From Novakomyces olei (taxonomy: Eukaryota; Ascomycota; Novakomycetes; Novakomycetales; Novakomycetaceae): a stretch of 64,000 nucleotides of DNA. Under the pieces are notes generated by a model that was not told the origin of the DNA, searched no databases, and saw only the letters and a program-made list of their open reading frames with translations. The position numbers were made by a program, and so were the translations under genes. Shown here in pieces: positions 30,867-44,537 of the stretch (within the stretch, counting starts at the first letter, position 1; each line of letters starts with the position of its first letter). Location of the stretch: assembly GCA_016906335.1 (NCBI GenBank), contig JADEYG010000015.1, positions 682,001-746,000 on the forward strand. The letters are read 5' to 3'.

Positions 30867-33800
30867 TTACAGAGCCGCTTTCCGGTACAAGTCGAGCAGC
30901 GTGGCGGTGCTCCAAGCCTGAGTGGGAGAAGAGTCGTTGCAGTAAGCGCCGTCCTTGTTGGTAAGCTCAGCCAATCCGGCCCAAGGGCTGTCTGCAATCA
31001 TGCGACGGTGGGCGGCCATTCTGGTGAACAAGAGGCACCTGACGTCTTGGGCGGGCAGCTTACATGAGGCAAAATGCAGCATTGCCTGCAAATAGAACCC
31101 AGTGAGAAACAGCCACTCGGGTCCGTTGTGGTAGTTGCGGCCCTTGGCGGTCAAGTAATCAGTACTGTCGTCCGAGTTGTGGTAGTATGGGCGGTACAGC
31201 TTATCGCTCGGGTCCAAGGTGCGCATGCCCGCGGGTCCACGCAGGACAGTGTCCGCCAGCTGGAGGCAGAGCAGAGCGTGGTCACTGTCAAAAAGCTCTG
31301 GAGCAACAGCCATTGCCATTGGGAAATTGGACCGGAACTGGTAGTCCTCAAAGGGCACTTCAGACAGGTAGAGGTCCTTGTAGATTCCACGTCTGTTGAC
31401 AATACCCTCGTCCACAGCATAATCGCCATCCTGATCGTGTGCCATTGGGATATAGTAGCACTTTTCAAAGCTGGCCTGGACCAAGTCTTCCCACTCCTGC
31501 AGCCGGATCTGCCCAGCACCTGCCTTGGCAAACTGGCCGCCCATACCCACACTGTCGTAAGGGTACTGGCCCTTTTGCTGCAGCTCTCGCACAAAGCGGA
31601 GAGCGCTCTTGAGCAGTCCTGTAATCTCTATAGCCGCTCCGTCCCGTGGACTGCCGGGCTGGCCCTTGTTGCCCGCTCGCTCGCTGCTGCCCATCTTGTC
31701 CTGCCAAGTGCCACAGTTTGCCCTGTTCCTTGCAATCGGCAGCCCTGTCGTCCAGTCAACGTCGACACTCACATTAAAACCGGCATCCGTCATGTCCTGG
31801 TCCAGGCCAGGGCCGGCATTGGCCTCTCGGTAGTGGATACCACCAGCATGGCTCTCAAAGACTTCTTGCATTAGTTGTATTATGCTCGACTCGTCCCGGA
31901 ACGATCGGGGATCCTCTGTCTCTGTAAACTCTGTCTCTCCACTTGGGAACCGTCGCTTGACTCGGGCACTCAGGATCTCTGAGCCGTTTGGCACAATGTG
32001 CACATAGTCCTGGACGGCCTGCATCCAGAACCAAACAGCGTCCCGAGCATTGTACCGTGGCCGGCGGCCAGAGTCGAGCAGGTTCGGGATCATTCCATGC
32101 TTCAGCGTTGAGGCAAAGGCCAGGATATGAGCACGAGCCTCCTCAAACCTGTGCGTCGAGATGAGAAGGCCGTTTATAGAGATAAAGACGTCCCTGCCCC
32201 AGCACCGTGCCCAGCCAACGGCAAAGTGAGGCAGCCCTGCAGCCATCGAGGGCACTTGCTCATCTGGCACAATCGACACATGCCTCATCTGGGCCACCAT
32301 CTGCACACTCGTCATGGCCAGGTCCTGTACAAATGCTGACCCTGCCGCCTTGCCGCTAGTGTACCCAGCCTTTGCTGTAATGCTCATACTCTCCAATGTT
32401 TTTGTATTGTCGATATTGCCATTATTATTGCTATTATTATCGATATTATTATCGATATTTTTATTTTTATTGCTATTATTATCGCTGATGTGGTGAGGAA
32501 ACAGGACTAGAGCTCTGTCACGGGCCGCATTGAATGTGGCAAAAATCAAGAGCACAACGAGACGCGTAAACACTCGCAGGGGCACTTTGTGCAGAATCTG
32601 CACTTTCTCCCTGAGCACGTCTGCCACAGGCTTCAAGCCCGGGAGCAGACTGCTCTGCTTTACGAGCCGGTTTACAATGTAGTCTGCCACCCATCGGCCC
32701 TGTGCCAAATGCTTTGCCAGCGGATGGCCCATATTATCTGTAGCCGCCAGCTCTCTCAGTGGAGGCTGGAACCCAGCGAGTCCGCAGTAGACAAGAGACC
32801 CGTATCCCGGGATATTGTAGGCTCCGTCCTCGCCGTCCGTCACCTCTCGCTCCTCTGCCTCGCAGCGGTAGAGCAGAGCGTTCAGGTCTACAAGACTGCA
32901 GCCAATAAGTGCCTTTCTAATTCCACTAACCATAGCCCTCTCTGTCTGGACAGAATCGTAGTCATTGCCAGCCAGCCGAGTCCTTATGATGCAGATGCTG
33001 CCTGGCGGAAATGGTGCTGGAGTGCTTAGTGTCGTTCCCGAACCCGTCCACTGCAGCACTGGCGGATCGAGGACCTGGATCCCTGATTTCAGACCGTACA
33101 GGTACTCTGTATCGCTCTGGTCGTCGTACGAGTCTACATTGAGCCTCACACTCAGCACCGTCTCACACTCGAGCTCAGACAAAAAATCTCTAAACGGCTC
33201 AGAGGCAGAGGCAGAGGCAGTTTGCTGATGAAAGGCAGAGTGAGCTACGAGGTAGTACCCTTCCTGAGTGGCCGGGCACACTCTGTGCACTGCCAAGTAA
33301 GCACCACTGACCTGCGAGTAGGACTGCGTATATCCCTGGCGAGCCATTTCAACATGCAGCGAGTTCAGTTTGCCTTTGACTGATCCGATACCGGACAAAT
33401 TGCCTGGCGAATCAGTGGCAGACCCGTACCGACGCTTCTCCGTCACGAGATTGAGCAGGTGCGGAAAGATTTCATCATAGCCACGTACACTGCCAATAGC
33501 ACAGGCGGAAAAGGCGACAACGGCCGCGTTTGGCAGCGTATCCTCCGGCGTCCGACGCTGCGTCGGCGTCTCATTGTCGTGCGTGCAGTCCATAAACATG
33601 GCAGGAACATTGCTTGGTCTAATTTCCCTAACCCTAACCCTAGACAGAGGATCAGAATACACAACGTCGGCGACAGAGCCGATGGGCAGCCCGCCATAGT
33701 GGTACACAATCTGGCCCAGCTCGGCCTCGCTCCAGGCCTGCATCGCTTCACGCACAAGACTGGCGATTCCCAGGTTTGTCATGTACAGGATATCCATCTC

Positions 33801-35894
33801 CTCACTTCCAGTGAAGAGCTCAGCTACCACATACAAGTCGGGGCGAATCAGCCTTGCTCTGTCTGTAAAGTACGTCGCCACATGCAACGGCGTTGAATGG
33901 CAATTGTCGATTCGGAAACCGTGGAAAAGCTGTGCTGAACGCTCCGTATACTCGAGCATATGCTTCCACAGAAAGGGATTGTCGTCTGGTGCACTGCCGT
34001 ACCGCAGTTTTACACAGTCGCCCCACACAATAACTTCACGACGAAGGTAAGCACGCGACTCTGGGCCGGCAAAGTCAATCAATGGGTTCGCGTTCCACAG
34101 CCACCCGTTGTTGGCCAGAGCCAATGATCCAGGTGGATGGTCCTGCGTCCTTTTGTTTTGTGGTAGACGCGTGAAATACGTTTCAATAAGTGGAGAATTA
34201 CGCGAAATTGGACCGAGTTTGGGTCCGTTATCGTCGAGTCTCATGTACTTTATACGGTTGAACAGCTGCTCCAGTATTGTCTCTTTCTCAGTATCATACT
34301 CGCGGTAAAAAACGAGATTAACTTCGTCTAATAGGGCATCCAGATCTTCTTCTACTTTATCACGAGCATCAAACTCTTTGCCAGCCAGAGCGGCCAGGTA
34401 CTGCAGTGCTTTCCCAGTGTCTATTGTTTTTTTGTAGCGGCCGCCCAGAGATTCCCGGCCTGTAACCCCTCCAAGGTCTAGAAAGACACGGACACGATCA
34501 CCCGGCGAGGCTTGCAGATCAAGATCCAGCGGGTCAATAGCACTGTGATCAGCACTAGACCAAGCTTCCAGTATGCGGCCTCGCTCAGCTTCAACATTAA
34601 TGACAAAAAATTCCCACAGTTTGATGACGCCAATCACATCAGTTCCGATTTCATCAACAATTTTTATCAGATCATCAACGCTGGAAATAACAGTTGGAAG
34701 GCCCCGCTGTTTGAGCTCACCCGAAAAACGGAGCAGCTCCGTGTCAAGCTCGTACGCACACTGCAAGTGCGGACTGTTGTGGATATTATACCCGGCCTCC
34801 GGATGGTCCAACAGCCAATCAGAATTATTGGCAGTATGGTTCCAAACGACATCTGACATTGACATGATCCCAAGCTCCGAGTCCAAACGGTGCAAGAACT
34901 CTTTTACTTTTTTCTCTTTTTCCTCCCGACTCAATTGGCTTAGGAAAAGGCTGTCACTAAAACTGTTTTGATCATAGATACTGTAAGGCGAATTGCTCTC
35001 GCCCCGCTGCTGCAAAGGCGTAAAATGAATCATATTGTAGCCTTTAGTATGGGCCAATTGCATTTCCGGCCACCATTCAGAGAGGGGGCCGGCCCACTTG
35101 GAAACGACTGTTTGTAACGCCAGTCCTTCAAGCGGTAGATTTTTGCCCTTTGTCGTGAGTGCCGCAGAAACCACAAACTGGGTCTCTTTTGTCGTTGCCC
35201 GCTCCTGCGGTTTGTTCTCCTTGCCCCACTCCGCAGTAGGCTCATATTCGAACCATATAGCAAACGATCCGGCCTGGCAGATTGATATATCCACAATAGC
35301 ATCTCTCTCGAAATCGTAATCAATTCTGCCTGTTAGCACGAATTCAAGATTTTCGCAACCCCAGGGAAGGAATCATTAAACCAGATGGCAAAAATGAAGC
35401 CAGAATGCAAAGTAAATAGAAATCGACACTAGTCTAATAAGAAATACGAATTAAATAGCATTTAGCGTTAATTAATAAAAAAAGGCAAAGACTGATGCAA
35501 AGTACCCAATTTCATGCTGACTGTGCCGGTCGTACTGGCCTCCGTCTATAGGATAATTCGTCTTCAGCACCGCGTTTTTAGTGAAAGGGCTTCCACCGGG
35601 AATTAGAAGGCGTAGCGTGTACGGCTCAATGGGCGAGGGCAGCTAAAAGATTAGCACAAAAGCTCATTTGAAGAGGAATCAGCAGGGCACTAATTGGTGC
35701 AAAGAGTGCGTGAGCACTGGAACCCTGTGCAGGCGTGGCCCGTGCAAAGGCAAAGTGCACATGACAAACCGGCCAGAACGATCACCGCCCACTCTTACCT
35801 TTATATACTTGCCATAATGCTCAGACACGCCATTCTCGTTGATCCGCATAACGTAGACATCGCCAGTGGCGTTGCCATTGGCCAAAGGGGCCAT
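30867..35894 (-). CDS. GDB1: Glycogen debranching enzyme
   Basis: Three exons (35799-35894, 35506-35642, 30867-35325) join in frame to 1563 residues, close to S. cerevisiae Gdb1 (1536). The N-terminal 4-alpha-glucanotransferase half has HFTPLQQRGESNSPYSI, GFRIDNCHSTP (catalytic Asp, about residue 549) and VAELFTGSEE (Glu, about 579), then CTHDNETPTQ. The C-terminal amylo-alpha-1,6-glucosidase half has GWARCWGRDVFIS and NCGTWQDKMGSS (about 1280). The enzyme removes glycogen branch points in the cytosol. Oddities are an Asn-rich insert (about residues 1025-1055, coded by ATT/ATC-type triplets) and a telomere-like repeat inside codons for RVRVR (33626-33642). Confidence 0.96.
33626..33642. repeat. 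Telomere-like repeat inside the GDB1 exon
   Basis: CCCTAACCCTAACCCTA, nearly three units of the TTAGGG complement, lies inside the open frame and encodes RVRVR on the minus strand. Confidence 0.8.
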
Positions 35895-36757
35895 AGCTCA
35901 CGCAATTGCTCTGTCTCTGCGACTTGTACCTATTCTCGCATACGTTCGTTGCTGCGTGTTTGATTACTGGACGTCATCGACAAAAGTACCCATACTCTGA
36001 TCGGTTACATTATGGAACAATGCGTATCGTTCACAAGTATCGTACCGTATAGTGTTCTGTTTTAATAAAAGTGTCCTATGCTTTATATTTAGAAGCCGTC
36101 GATTCACGTGTGGTTATCGATCAGTGTTAACCCTATTCAATGATAGGTGATTTACAGTTGATCATATATAGTCGATTTTATTTAGGATTATATTTAGCAG
36201 ATTTTAATTAGTTGATTAATATATTTTATAATTCAGAGTCTCTGGTCTACAAAAAAGTGGGTGGGGCGTGATGTCAATTCTAACCAGGTTTAGACTGTAG
36301 GAAATGCGCATGTTCGTTCAAACTATTGCTCAATATATATCATATATCATTCTCATTGATTATTTGCCACCCTGCTACCAATTATACTTTCCAGCTTGTA
36401 ATAGATAATACATGTTATTGAACAGACTACAGGCAGATGTGCGCTAAGGCATATGCATTTGCAAATACTGTTGCGTACACATAAAGCTTGTTGAACATTA
36501 CAATACTATCGAAAGCGATACGTCACTCAAATGGCAGAATTTTGACACTATAATTGCCGTATAACTAACTCTGTCTGGAGACAGGTTGACAAGATAAAAC
36601 TGCCGCCAATTGAAGAGTGGGATGGGTTCATAATTAACCACATCACTATCAAAAGACGATAAATTACAAATTTAAAAATTTAGAAATAATTAAATAACAA
36701 ATAAATAAATAAATCACTTTCCCCGTATTTGATCGATATTCATGTCCCTACAATGGC
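35895..36757. other. Divergent GDB1/PEX1 promoter region
   Basis: About 860 bp, AT-rich. A TTAACCCTA element sits at 36127-36135. No gene or repeat array is seen. Confidence 0.55.
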
Positions 36758-39700
36758 ATGGAGTACCGAATAAACTGTATTGAGACGCGTACATGTCTTG
36801 TTAACGTACCAGCGGCACTTTTAGATGTGCTCAGTGTGCCGGTTCAACGATGTGCCATCGAACTGGTTCAGGGCAGTATAACTTTTCTCGCTGGAATTAG
36901 CGGGTTCGCCAGTAGCAGCGAGGATGTTATCGACATTGATCGTAATTTTGCGCGACTCAATGGAATGGCAGATACTTCCCTCGTCATGTGCCGCGTCCTT
37001 GAAGATGTGCCGCGGGCTTCGTCTGTTCATGTGGCTCCTAAAACTGCAGACGACTGGGAAGTTATGGTAGGTTTTTGATCTGTACCTGCTGTTTATTACC
37101 ATAGATTTCTATCAATTTCGGCGATCCGTACCCTAGTCTAAGCTTTACATTTCACGTCATCTCTTACAATTTGCTTTGCCTATTAGACTTCAATTCTAAT
37201 ATCTGATTTAATTTAATTTATTATATATATATTTTTCTCACCTGCTAGGACACAAACAGCGCCGTGCTGGAAGCAACGTTACTCGGCCAAGTTCGTGCGG
37301 TAAAACACGATGCGGCTGTAGTCGTATACGTCGGCGCCACCTTTGTAAATGTTGTATTAACGCGTGTGGACACGGAAACAGCTGCTGACTATGGAGAAGT
37401 TGCTTGCCTCTACGGAGACTCGGAGGTTATAGTTTCCCCCGTCGCACGGCGAATAGCCATAGCAGACACTGCGTCCCATGCATCCCAAGGATCTGTTAGA
37501 GCCGCCTTTTTGGAGCCTGTTCGAGTAATCAATACGGTCTGCCAATCAGGATCGCCGCTGGATCAAATTAGTGATCAAGCTCTGGTTGATAAAGCAACTC
37601 AGTCTCCACTTCGGAAATTATCCGTCTACGTTCACCCTCTGCTACGGGTAAACGGACTATTTTCGAGGCACGCACTACTGACTATTCCCGATGCTGAGTC
37701 GAAAGACGACAAAGCTGAGCGCGTGGCAGGAATAGTTGTACGAGTGCACAGTAGCAAATGCGTTTTACCAGGCTATGCTTTGCTAAGTATTCCTTTGTCA
37801 CGGATACTCGGCGCACGTACTGGTACGGTAGCGATTCTATCCTCTGCACCGTCTCAGGGCAAACCACCGTCCAGCATTTCTTTTGCTCCAGCAGCGGGCT
37901 CACAAAATAGATCTGTGCCAGACGTTCAGAGACTGCTACAGCCATTTCTTGGCGGTCCAATTACAAGGGGACATTTTTACGTTGACGACAAGTGCAGAGG
38001 CGTTTTATCCTGGCGGAGTAAATTTCAATGGGCAAGTCTGTCGATAGACGTGCCTCAAGTAGAAATTGTGCCCGAAACACAGACAGCTGGTCCTGCACTA
38101 GAGTCCCGCGCAGAGGGAATCGAGTATGGCTATGAAGATTTGCTGGATAACATTGTGGATATCTGTGCAAATGGGGACAATGCTCTTGTCTGCGGCCGTC
38201 GCGGATCGGGTAAGTCTAATATACTCAAATGTGTACAAAACCGACTGGAGGATACGCTGCACTATACACTTGTCCTGCAATGCAAAAGGCTGAGCAATGA
38301 ACGTGCGTCTGCTGTGAAGGAGACTCTGCTTAGTAGTCTACAGAAATGCGTATACAACTCGCCGAGCGTGCTTCTCATGGACGATATGGATGCTATATTT
38401 CCAGCTGAATCAGAGGTATGTACACCTGTAAAAATTAAAATTACGCTTCAAAAAATTAAGATTAAAAACACAAATACATAAATAAAAAAGCAAAATTAAA
38501 CATACAGAATATAGTTTTATAAATGTTTATATTGTATCATATTAATGACCAGAATCAAGACTCGACCCGGTCGAGAGCTCTGTCGGAAACGTTCTCTGAA
38601 GCGATTACAAACATGCCAAAATCAGTCTGTTTAGTGGGGTTTTGTCAGTCAAAATCCTCCGTGCACTCTGCCTTTTCCATAAAACATACGTTTTGGAGCG
38701 CTTTGATGATAAAGCCGCCATCGCGAGATGCAAGGCGTAGAATCATGCTCAATTATCTGGAAACCCTCGGCACCAGTGTTACAATGGACAGCTTGCAAAA
38801 GACGGTTATCGATACGGATGGCTTTCTTCCTGCAGATATAATTGCACTGTGTGATAGGGCGCAGTATGAGTATTTTATTCGCTTGGCTCATGAAAATAAG
38901 GACGAGGGCGCACTGGAAGATGCCGACTTTTCAACGTGCTTGAAGACGTTTAAGCCAAGTAGCTTACAGGGCATAAATACTCTAAAGCCGTCCGTGACCT
39001 GGGACGATGTGGGCGGTATGGCTGATTTTATTTTCGTTTATTTCTTCAGTATCATGTTTCCGTTGTACTCGTGGTATATCTAATTGATTTCTTTATTGAT
39101 CGTCTTTCCAAATCTCTTTTGTTTTTTTTTGTTTTTTTATTATCTTTGATTTTGCTTTGATATTTTAATTTTATAACTAATACAAATTTTGATTTTGATT
39201 CTAATAATGCTATTTTATTGTTCACTGTGGCACAATCCGTATGCTAATGCAAGGCCTGACTGAAACAAAGCGCGTGCTTCTAGAGACTCTAGAATGGCCC
39301 ACGAAGTACGGTCCCATATTTGCAAATTGCCCCCTCCGATTGAGGTCTGGTATATTACTGTACGGCTACCCCGGCTGTGGCAAAAGCCTTATAGCCGCGG
39401 CAGTAGCTGCTCAGTCTGGCCTTAATTTCATATCGATTAAAGGACCAGAAATCTTAAATAAATATATCGGCGCCAGTGAGCAAAGGGTTCGTGAACTGTT
39501 TGAGCGGGCGACGAGCGCAAAACCTTGCATTTTGTTCCTCGATGAGTTTGAGTCGATTGCACCTAAACGAGGCCACGATTCAACGGGCGTTACTGATCGT
39601 GTAGTGAACCAATTGCTCACACAAATGGACGGCGCCGAGGGTCTTGATGGAGTCTATGTTCTTGCAGCAACGAGCCGGCCAGATCTGATTGACGCTGCTC

Positions 39701-40317
39701 TTTTGCGACCCGGTCGACTGGATAAATCAATTCTGTGTGATATGCCCAGTGCTGATGATCGTGTGAGTGTAATGCACGCTCTTGCTCGCAAATTGAAGTT
39801 TCATAGCGAGGTTGATTTCCAGGCAATTGCCTTCCAGACAGAGATGTTTTCGGGGGCCGATTTACAGGCTCTCTTTTACAACTCCCATTTAGCGGCCATT
39901 CACGATTACACAAAGGACAGTGTGCAATTGCCGATGGAAAAGAATAGAGATTCTAACCGCAAAGCTTCGTCGGCAGAGAGAAAGCCTGTCTGTTTCAGGT
40001 TGTGTGATGGTCACAGCGTTGAAGAGCTGTCAAACAGGCTGAAAAAAATGGAGAGTTTCGATGGTAACGAGTCTAGTACAGAGCCAGTGGCAGAGCTTAA
40101 TGGTGGCTTTATAGCGGAAAAGTTGGAGGAGACACCGGATATCGTTATACGCTCTCGCCATATTGAACAGGCACTAATAGAGACTAAGCCTAGCGTTTCT
40201 GAGCGCGAATACCAGAGGCTGTTTAGTATTTATACCCAGTTTATTTCAGGCCGAGACGGAGAGATGCCAAATGGTGTACCTTCGAACCAGGTCGGAGGTC
40301 GGACGACGCTCATGTGA
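36758..40317 (+). CDS. PEX1: Peroxisomal AAA ATPase peroxin 1
   Basis: Four exons (36758-37066, 37249-38415, 38553-39015, 39254-40317) join in frame to 1000 residues. The N-terminal part fits the Pex1 double-psi-barrel region. AAA domain D1 has a Walker A-like GRRGSGKS (about 419) and DDMDAIF. D2 has the diagnostic VTWDDVGGL, Walker A GYPGCGKS (about 684), Walker B ILFLDEFES and arginine-finger region LLRPGRLDK. D1 is less conserved than D2, as in other Pex1 proteins. Pex1 with Pex6 pulls the ubiquitinated receptor Pex5 out of the peroxisome membrane. Introns are 130-240 nt here, longer than average for the window. Confidence 0.96.
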
Positions 40318-40489
40318 TGTGTAGTACAAATGGGAGAAAAATGGGAATGGAAAAAGAAAAAGAAAACGTAAGAATAGAAAATGAAGCAGCAGTAATATTC
40401 TGATAGAATGCTACACCAATAAGTGAAGAAAGTAGCAAAATTAGCACTTGAATACTATGGAAATATTATTGCAACAAATATATCTAAAT

Positions 40490-42684
40490 CTAGCTGATAT
40501 CGATGTTTATAATTTTGGGTGGATCTTCCGGACGGTCGCGTCTGTCTACGGGAAGGTCTTCAATTCGTTTAACAATGTCCTGTCCGGAATAGACACGCCC
40601 GAAAATGGTGTGCTTATTATCAAGCCACGGTGTGGCTATTTGTTAGTATAAATAATGAATAATAAATAATGAATAATGAATAATGAATAATGAATAATGA
40701 ATAATGAATAATGAATAATGAATAATGAATAATGAATAATGAATAATAAATAATAAATAATAAATAATAAATAATAGACTGGGCGTGCTTCGAATGAAAT
40801 CGTATGAATATTCTATTGTATACAAGCATCTCTCAGCTCACCTTCAGTTGTAATGAAAAATTGGCTTCCATTCGTATTGGGCCCTGCGTTGGCCATGGAT
40901 ACAATGAAAGGCCGATCGTGTCGCATGTCCGAAATTTCATCCTCAAAAGGATGGCCCCATATGCTTTCACCACCGGTGCCATCTCCCAGCGGGTCGCCTG
41001 TCTGTATCATAAATTTACGAATAATCCTATGAAAGATGACATCGTTATAATAATTCGATTTTGCGAGACTAGCAAAGTTCTCGACCGCTTTTGGCGCCTT
41101 TCCAGGAAACAGCCGAATGCTAATATCGCCCAGTGTAGTGTGTATAGTGGCGCTATTGGCTGTCAGAGTTTTCTTTTGAAGATTTTGAGCCGCACGCAGC
41201 TCATCAGCCTGCGGTGCTTCGTTGAAGACGTCTCGATCCGCTATTTGCAGTTCGTCATCAATGCCTGTAAACAGATAGAATCTGCTGCGTTTAAAAGCTG
41301 TGCAAAAGATAGTTGGGTCACGCGTTTGTGACTGCTGTAGCAGAGGATTACTGCTGGTAAGCATCGCTGTCGAAACATGCCGTGACTGCTTCATTGCTGA
41401 ATGGTAAAGCCCGACTTGGCAGAACCGAAGTTGCTCGGATTTGCCTAATAATCGAGCGCACCTGTTTGTCACAATATTTACAATTTTAACTCCATAGAGT
41501 GACCCATAAATTATAAAGTTATCAGACTCATCAAACACGACATTAAGCGAGGCCGCAACCGCTGGTGATTCCGCAATTTCGCGCTCATACGTTAACCTCC
41601 GGCCAAATTCTAAGCTTTCAAAATGAAACGCCAAGTCTTCTGGAATGTCTTGTAACTTCTCTGCCATTTCTAGCGACTCATCGTACTTTTTGACTAGCTT
41701 TCCCGTCTTGAAATTGAATACCCTGACTTGCCTGTCTGGTAAGGAGAACGTGGCAAACCGTGAACCGGAATGCGACAGCGTCAGTGAGACGGGAATCGAT
41801 TTGGCCTTTTTAAAATCGTACAGGTCTGTTGATGACTTGAACTCAAAAACGTCTTTGGGTTTTGCAAAGGGGGACCGTGGCTGCCAATACTCGACCATTC
41901 CAGAATCGTCGACACTCACTACACAGTCGTGTTGCGCATTGTACCGCATAATCCTTACGGGTGCACGGTGGATTTTGTCTACGACTAAGGGCTCGTCTTT
42001 GATGAAATCGTAAATGTTTATACGTGGCGAATTAGCATCGGACCTTGGCTTGTCAGGAGCTATAATATTGATTATAATTAAACAAACTTACACTGCGAGT
42101 AATTGCCGTGCGTGGCCAAACGAATGTAGCCAGCAGACACTCCGAGGTGTGTATTCAAGCGTGAGCATAAGAGTCATGTCAAATGTAGCAACATTAAATA
42201 TTTTGACTGCACTAGGACTTTCTCCACTGGCGGCGGCGGCAACAGCGTACGCTGATCCATCAGCGGACAAACTCGTTGACGAAATAGGCCCGAGTGAAAC
42301 GCGAAAGTCTTTAACAAATTCAATGCTCTTGACCTGTTTCTTCCAAAATTTTAGATGGCCGTCTTCAGACGCAGTCATTATAAAATCCAATTGCTCACAA
42401 ACATCAATATGCGTCACATTAGCGCGATGCATAAATGACCTCGTGTACCGTTCAGAAGCAGGTAAATTGGCGAGAAAAACACGCTCTTCAGGTAGAATTT
42501 TTCTCTTCTTGGCTCCCACGCCATTGCCTATCGGCATTGGTCCAATGTCTAGAGTTAGATTTATTCAAAAGCCATCAAAGTCGGAAATTATACCATTCAA
42601 GTCTGAGGCTTCCGATAATTTGATAGCAGGACTGCTGCCATTATCCTCTGTGGAGGCATTGCGCTTGTGTCCACGGTCGCTCAT
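40490..42684 (-). CDS. WD40-cyclophilin peptidyl-prolyl isomerase, PPWD1-like
   Basis: Four exons (42594-42684, 42092-42548, 40842-42043, 40490-40635) join in frame to 631 residues. An N-terminal charged stretch leads to [10 protein letters not shown] and KKRKILPEE, as in human PPWD1. A WD40 domain follows ([11 protein letters not shown], then [12 protein letters not shown]). The C-terminal cyclophilin domain has [26 protein letters not shown] and NGSQFFITT, then KHTIFGRV. Active-site residues look intact. PPWD1 belongs to the spliceosome. Intron 1 and the intron joining [13 protein letters not shown] have CTAAC and CTGAC branch sites. The third intron holds a long heptamer repeat. Confidence 0.95.
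40651..40776. repeat. Heptamer minisatellite (AATAATG/AATAATA)n inside an intron
   Basis: About 13 copies of AATAATG followed by about five of AATAATA fill most of the third intron (40636-40841) of the PPWD1-like gene. Confidence 0.95.
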
Positions 42685-42827
42685 CGAGAGCCACGAATTA
42701 GACACAGTTTAAATGATACAACTTTTTTGGCAATGGCGCCCTATCTGCCTTTGCCCTGTCATACTAATTCTTTCGCCTATCATATTATTTACATATACAG
42801 AAAGGAACAACGACTACGAATAATAAA

Positions 42828-42844
42828 GTTAGGGTTAGGGTTAA
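42828..42844. promoter_or_regulatory. Tandem TTAGGGTTAGGGTTA element
   Basis: Two and a half telomere-type units lie about 145 bp upstream of the PPWD1-like gene and 120 bp past the UBA4 stop, in a 280-bp gap. Confidence 0.6.
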
Positions 42845-42966
42845 TAATGCTCTGTTATCTAAATTACCCGGGCACAAGAGTACGACGCGAGCGTGCCTAC
42901 AAATGCCATCAATGTAATATGCTAGTTTTAATCTCGTTATAAAGCGCCAAAATACCAAAATCTTGA

Positions 42967-44537
42967 CTAGTAAATAGGAAATTTGGAATCAACAGATTTG
43001 CTCCACTGGTAAAGGCCTCCCGTAACATTGAATATATCCCTACGTCCCCATTTTGCCGTCAAAAGATCAACTGCAGAGATCGAGTCGTTGCCATGACGGC
43101 AAACAACAAAAACGTCTCCCGCTTCCGGCTCATCAAGCGTATTTAATATATCCAAAGGCACATTAATAGATCCCGGGAGGCTGCATATATCAAACTGGCC
43201 ACGGTCTCGAACATCGAGCAGCGTGTAGGAACCTTTTTCCATTTTTTTGTGTAATTGGGCAACGGATACAGAGGGAACTTGGCAGTCTGGTTGCATGCAA
43301 CTTGAAGCTCCGTAAAATTTGAGAGAAGTAATCTGCGGCGCATCGCCACAGACCAGGCAGGTAGATTGCCGCCCGCGTAAGCGTACAGTGCGAAACGTGG
43401 GCGCTGGGCCCTTGCTACTAAACAAGAGCATGAAAGGCCGCCAGTCTGTAATCCCTTCTGACCCTGCCACAATAATCTTTATCGCCTCTAACGCCTGGAG
43501 TATGCCTATAGTGCCTACAACAGGTCCCAATATACCGGCATCCCCACAAGCTTGCAGAGTACTAGCCGGCGAGGGTTGTGGGTGAATACACCGGTAGCAG
43601 GGGCCATTCTGATAATGGTAGATGGCCAGCTGACCTTCACTGCGAAGAGCAGATCCGGATACTAGTGAGCGGCCTGAGAGCACACAAGCATCGGAAATAA
43701 GGTACCGGGCCGACTGGTTGTCCGTGCAGTCAAGGACAAGGTCATATTTGGCGACGGTCTCGAGTAGCGTTTCCGGTATAGCGTGATTTGGATAAAGTAC
43801 AATCCTGATATCAGGGTTTATTCTGTCGTAGTCAGACATGATCAATAGGAACATTAACTTGGACCAAAAAAGCGACAAAAATAAAAATGAGCTTTGAATG
43901 CTTACTCTAGACATCTCCGCCGTGCTGATTCACATTTTAGAATGCCAATAGAATTAGGCGTATGCAATATTTGCCGATGCGTATTAGACAACTCTACCGT
44001 ATCACCGTCCATTATCCCCAAAGTGCCTTCCCGTTAGTTAATAAGGCCGGTAAACCCAACACTATCAGAATATTACCGGTACCAGCAGCCGCTAGGTAGG
44101 CAAGTGCAGGGCAGCCTAAGCCGCCAGCACCAATTATCAAAACAGAGGCCGATTTCAGTCGCTTTTGTCCTTCAAGTTGAGCATGTCTTTTATATTAAAC
44201 TTGATCATTTAAGACTATTTTCAAACTCATTTTGTATTTTATTTGTATTTTATTCTTTCAGACTCTTCATCAAATATCGTATGCCTGTACCTTTAAGCCC
44301 GATTCCTGGCACAATCATCTGTCGGCCATATCGCAGGTACTCATGTAGCGCGAGACCATTGACATCGTCTGTGCGTTCATGCTGCAATCGCTTCAACTCT
44401 GCTCGAAGAGCTCGGTTCTCCTCTAATAAATCTGCCATAATAACATCTCTTGATGAGTCCTTTTTTGGCGTTTCGTCCAAGTATTCAGCTACATCTTGCC
44501 CATTGAGATCGCTTCTTTCCCGCGTTACGGACGACAT
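42967..44537 (-). CDS. UBA4: tRNA-thiolation/urmylation E1-like enzyme Uba4
   Basis: Four exons (44291-44537, 44077-44169, 43906-44026, 42967-43822) join in frame to 438 residues. A coiled-coil-like N-terminus ([16 protein letters not shown]) precedes [13 protein letters not shown]. The ATP-binding loop is GAGGLG (96-101), followed by [14 protein letters not shown]. Two CxxC zinc pairs are CYRC and CLVC. The C-terminal rhodanese domain has active-site loop CRHGNDS (about 395). Uba4 activates the ubiquitin-like Urm1 for wobble-uridine thiolation and protein urmylation. Exons 2 and 3 are only 93 and 121 nt. Elp4, in the same window, works on the same tRNA base. Confidence 0.95.
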
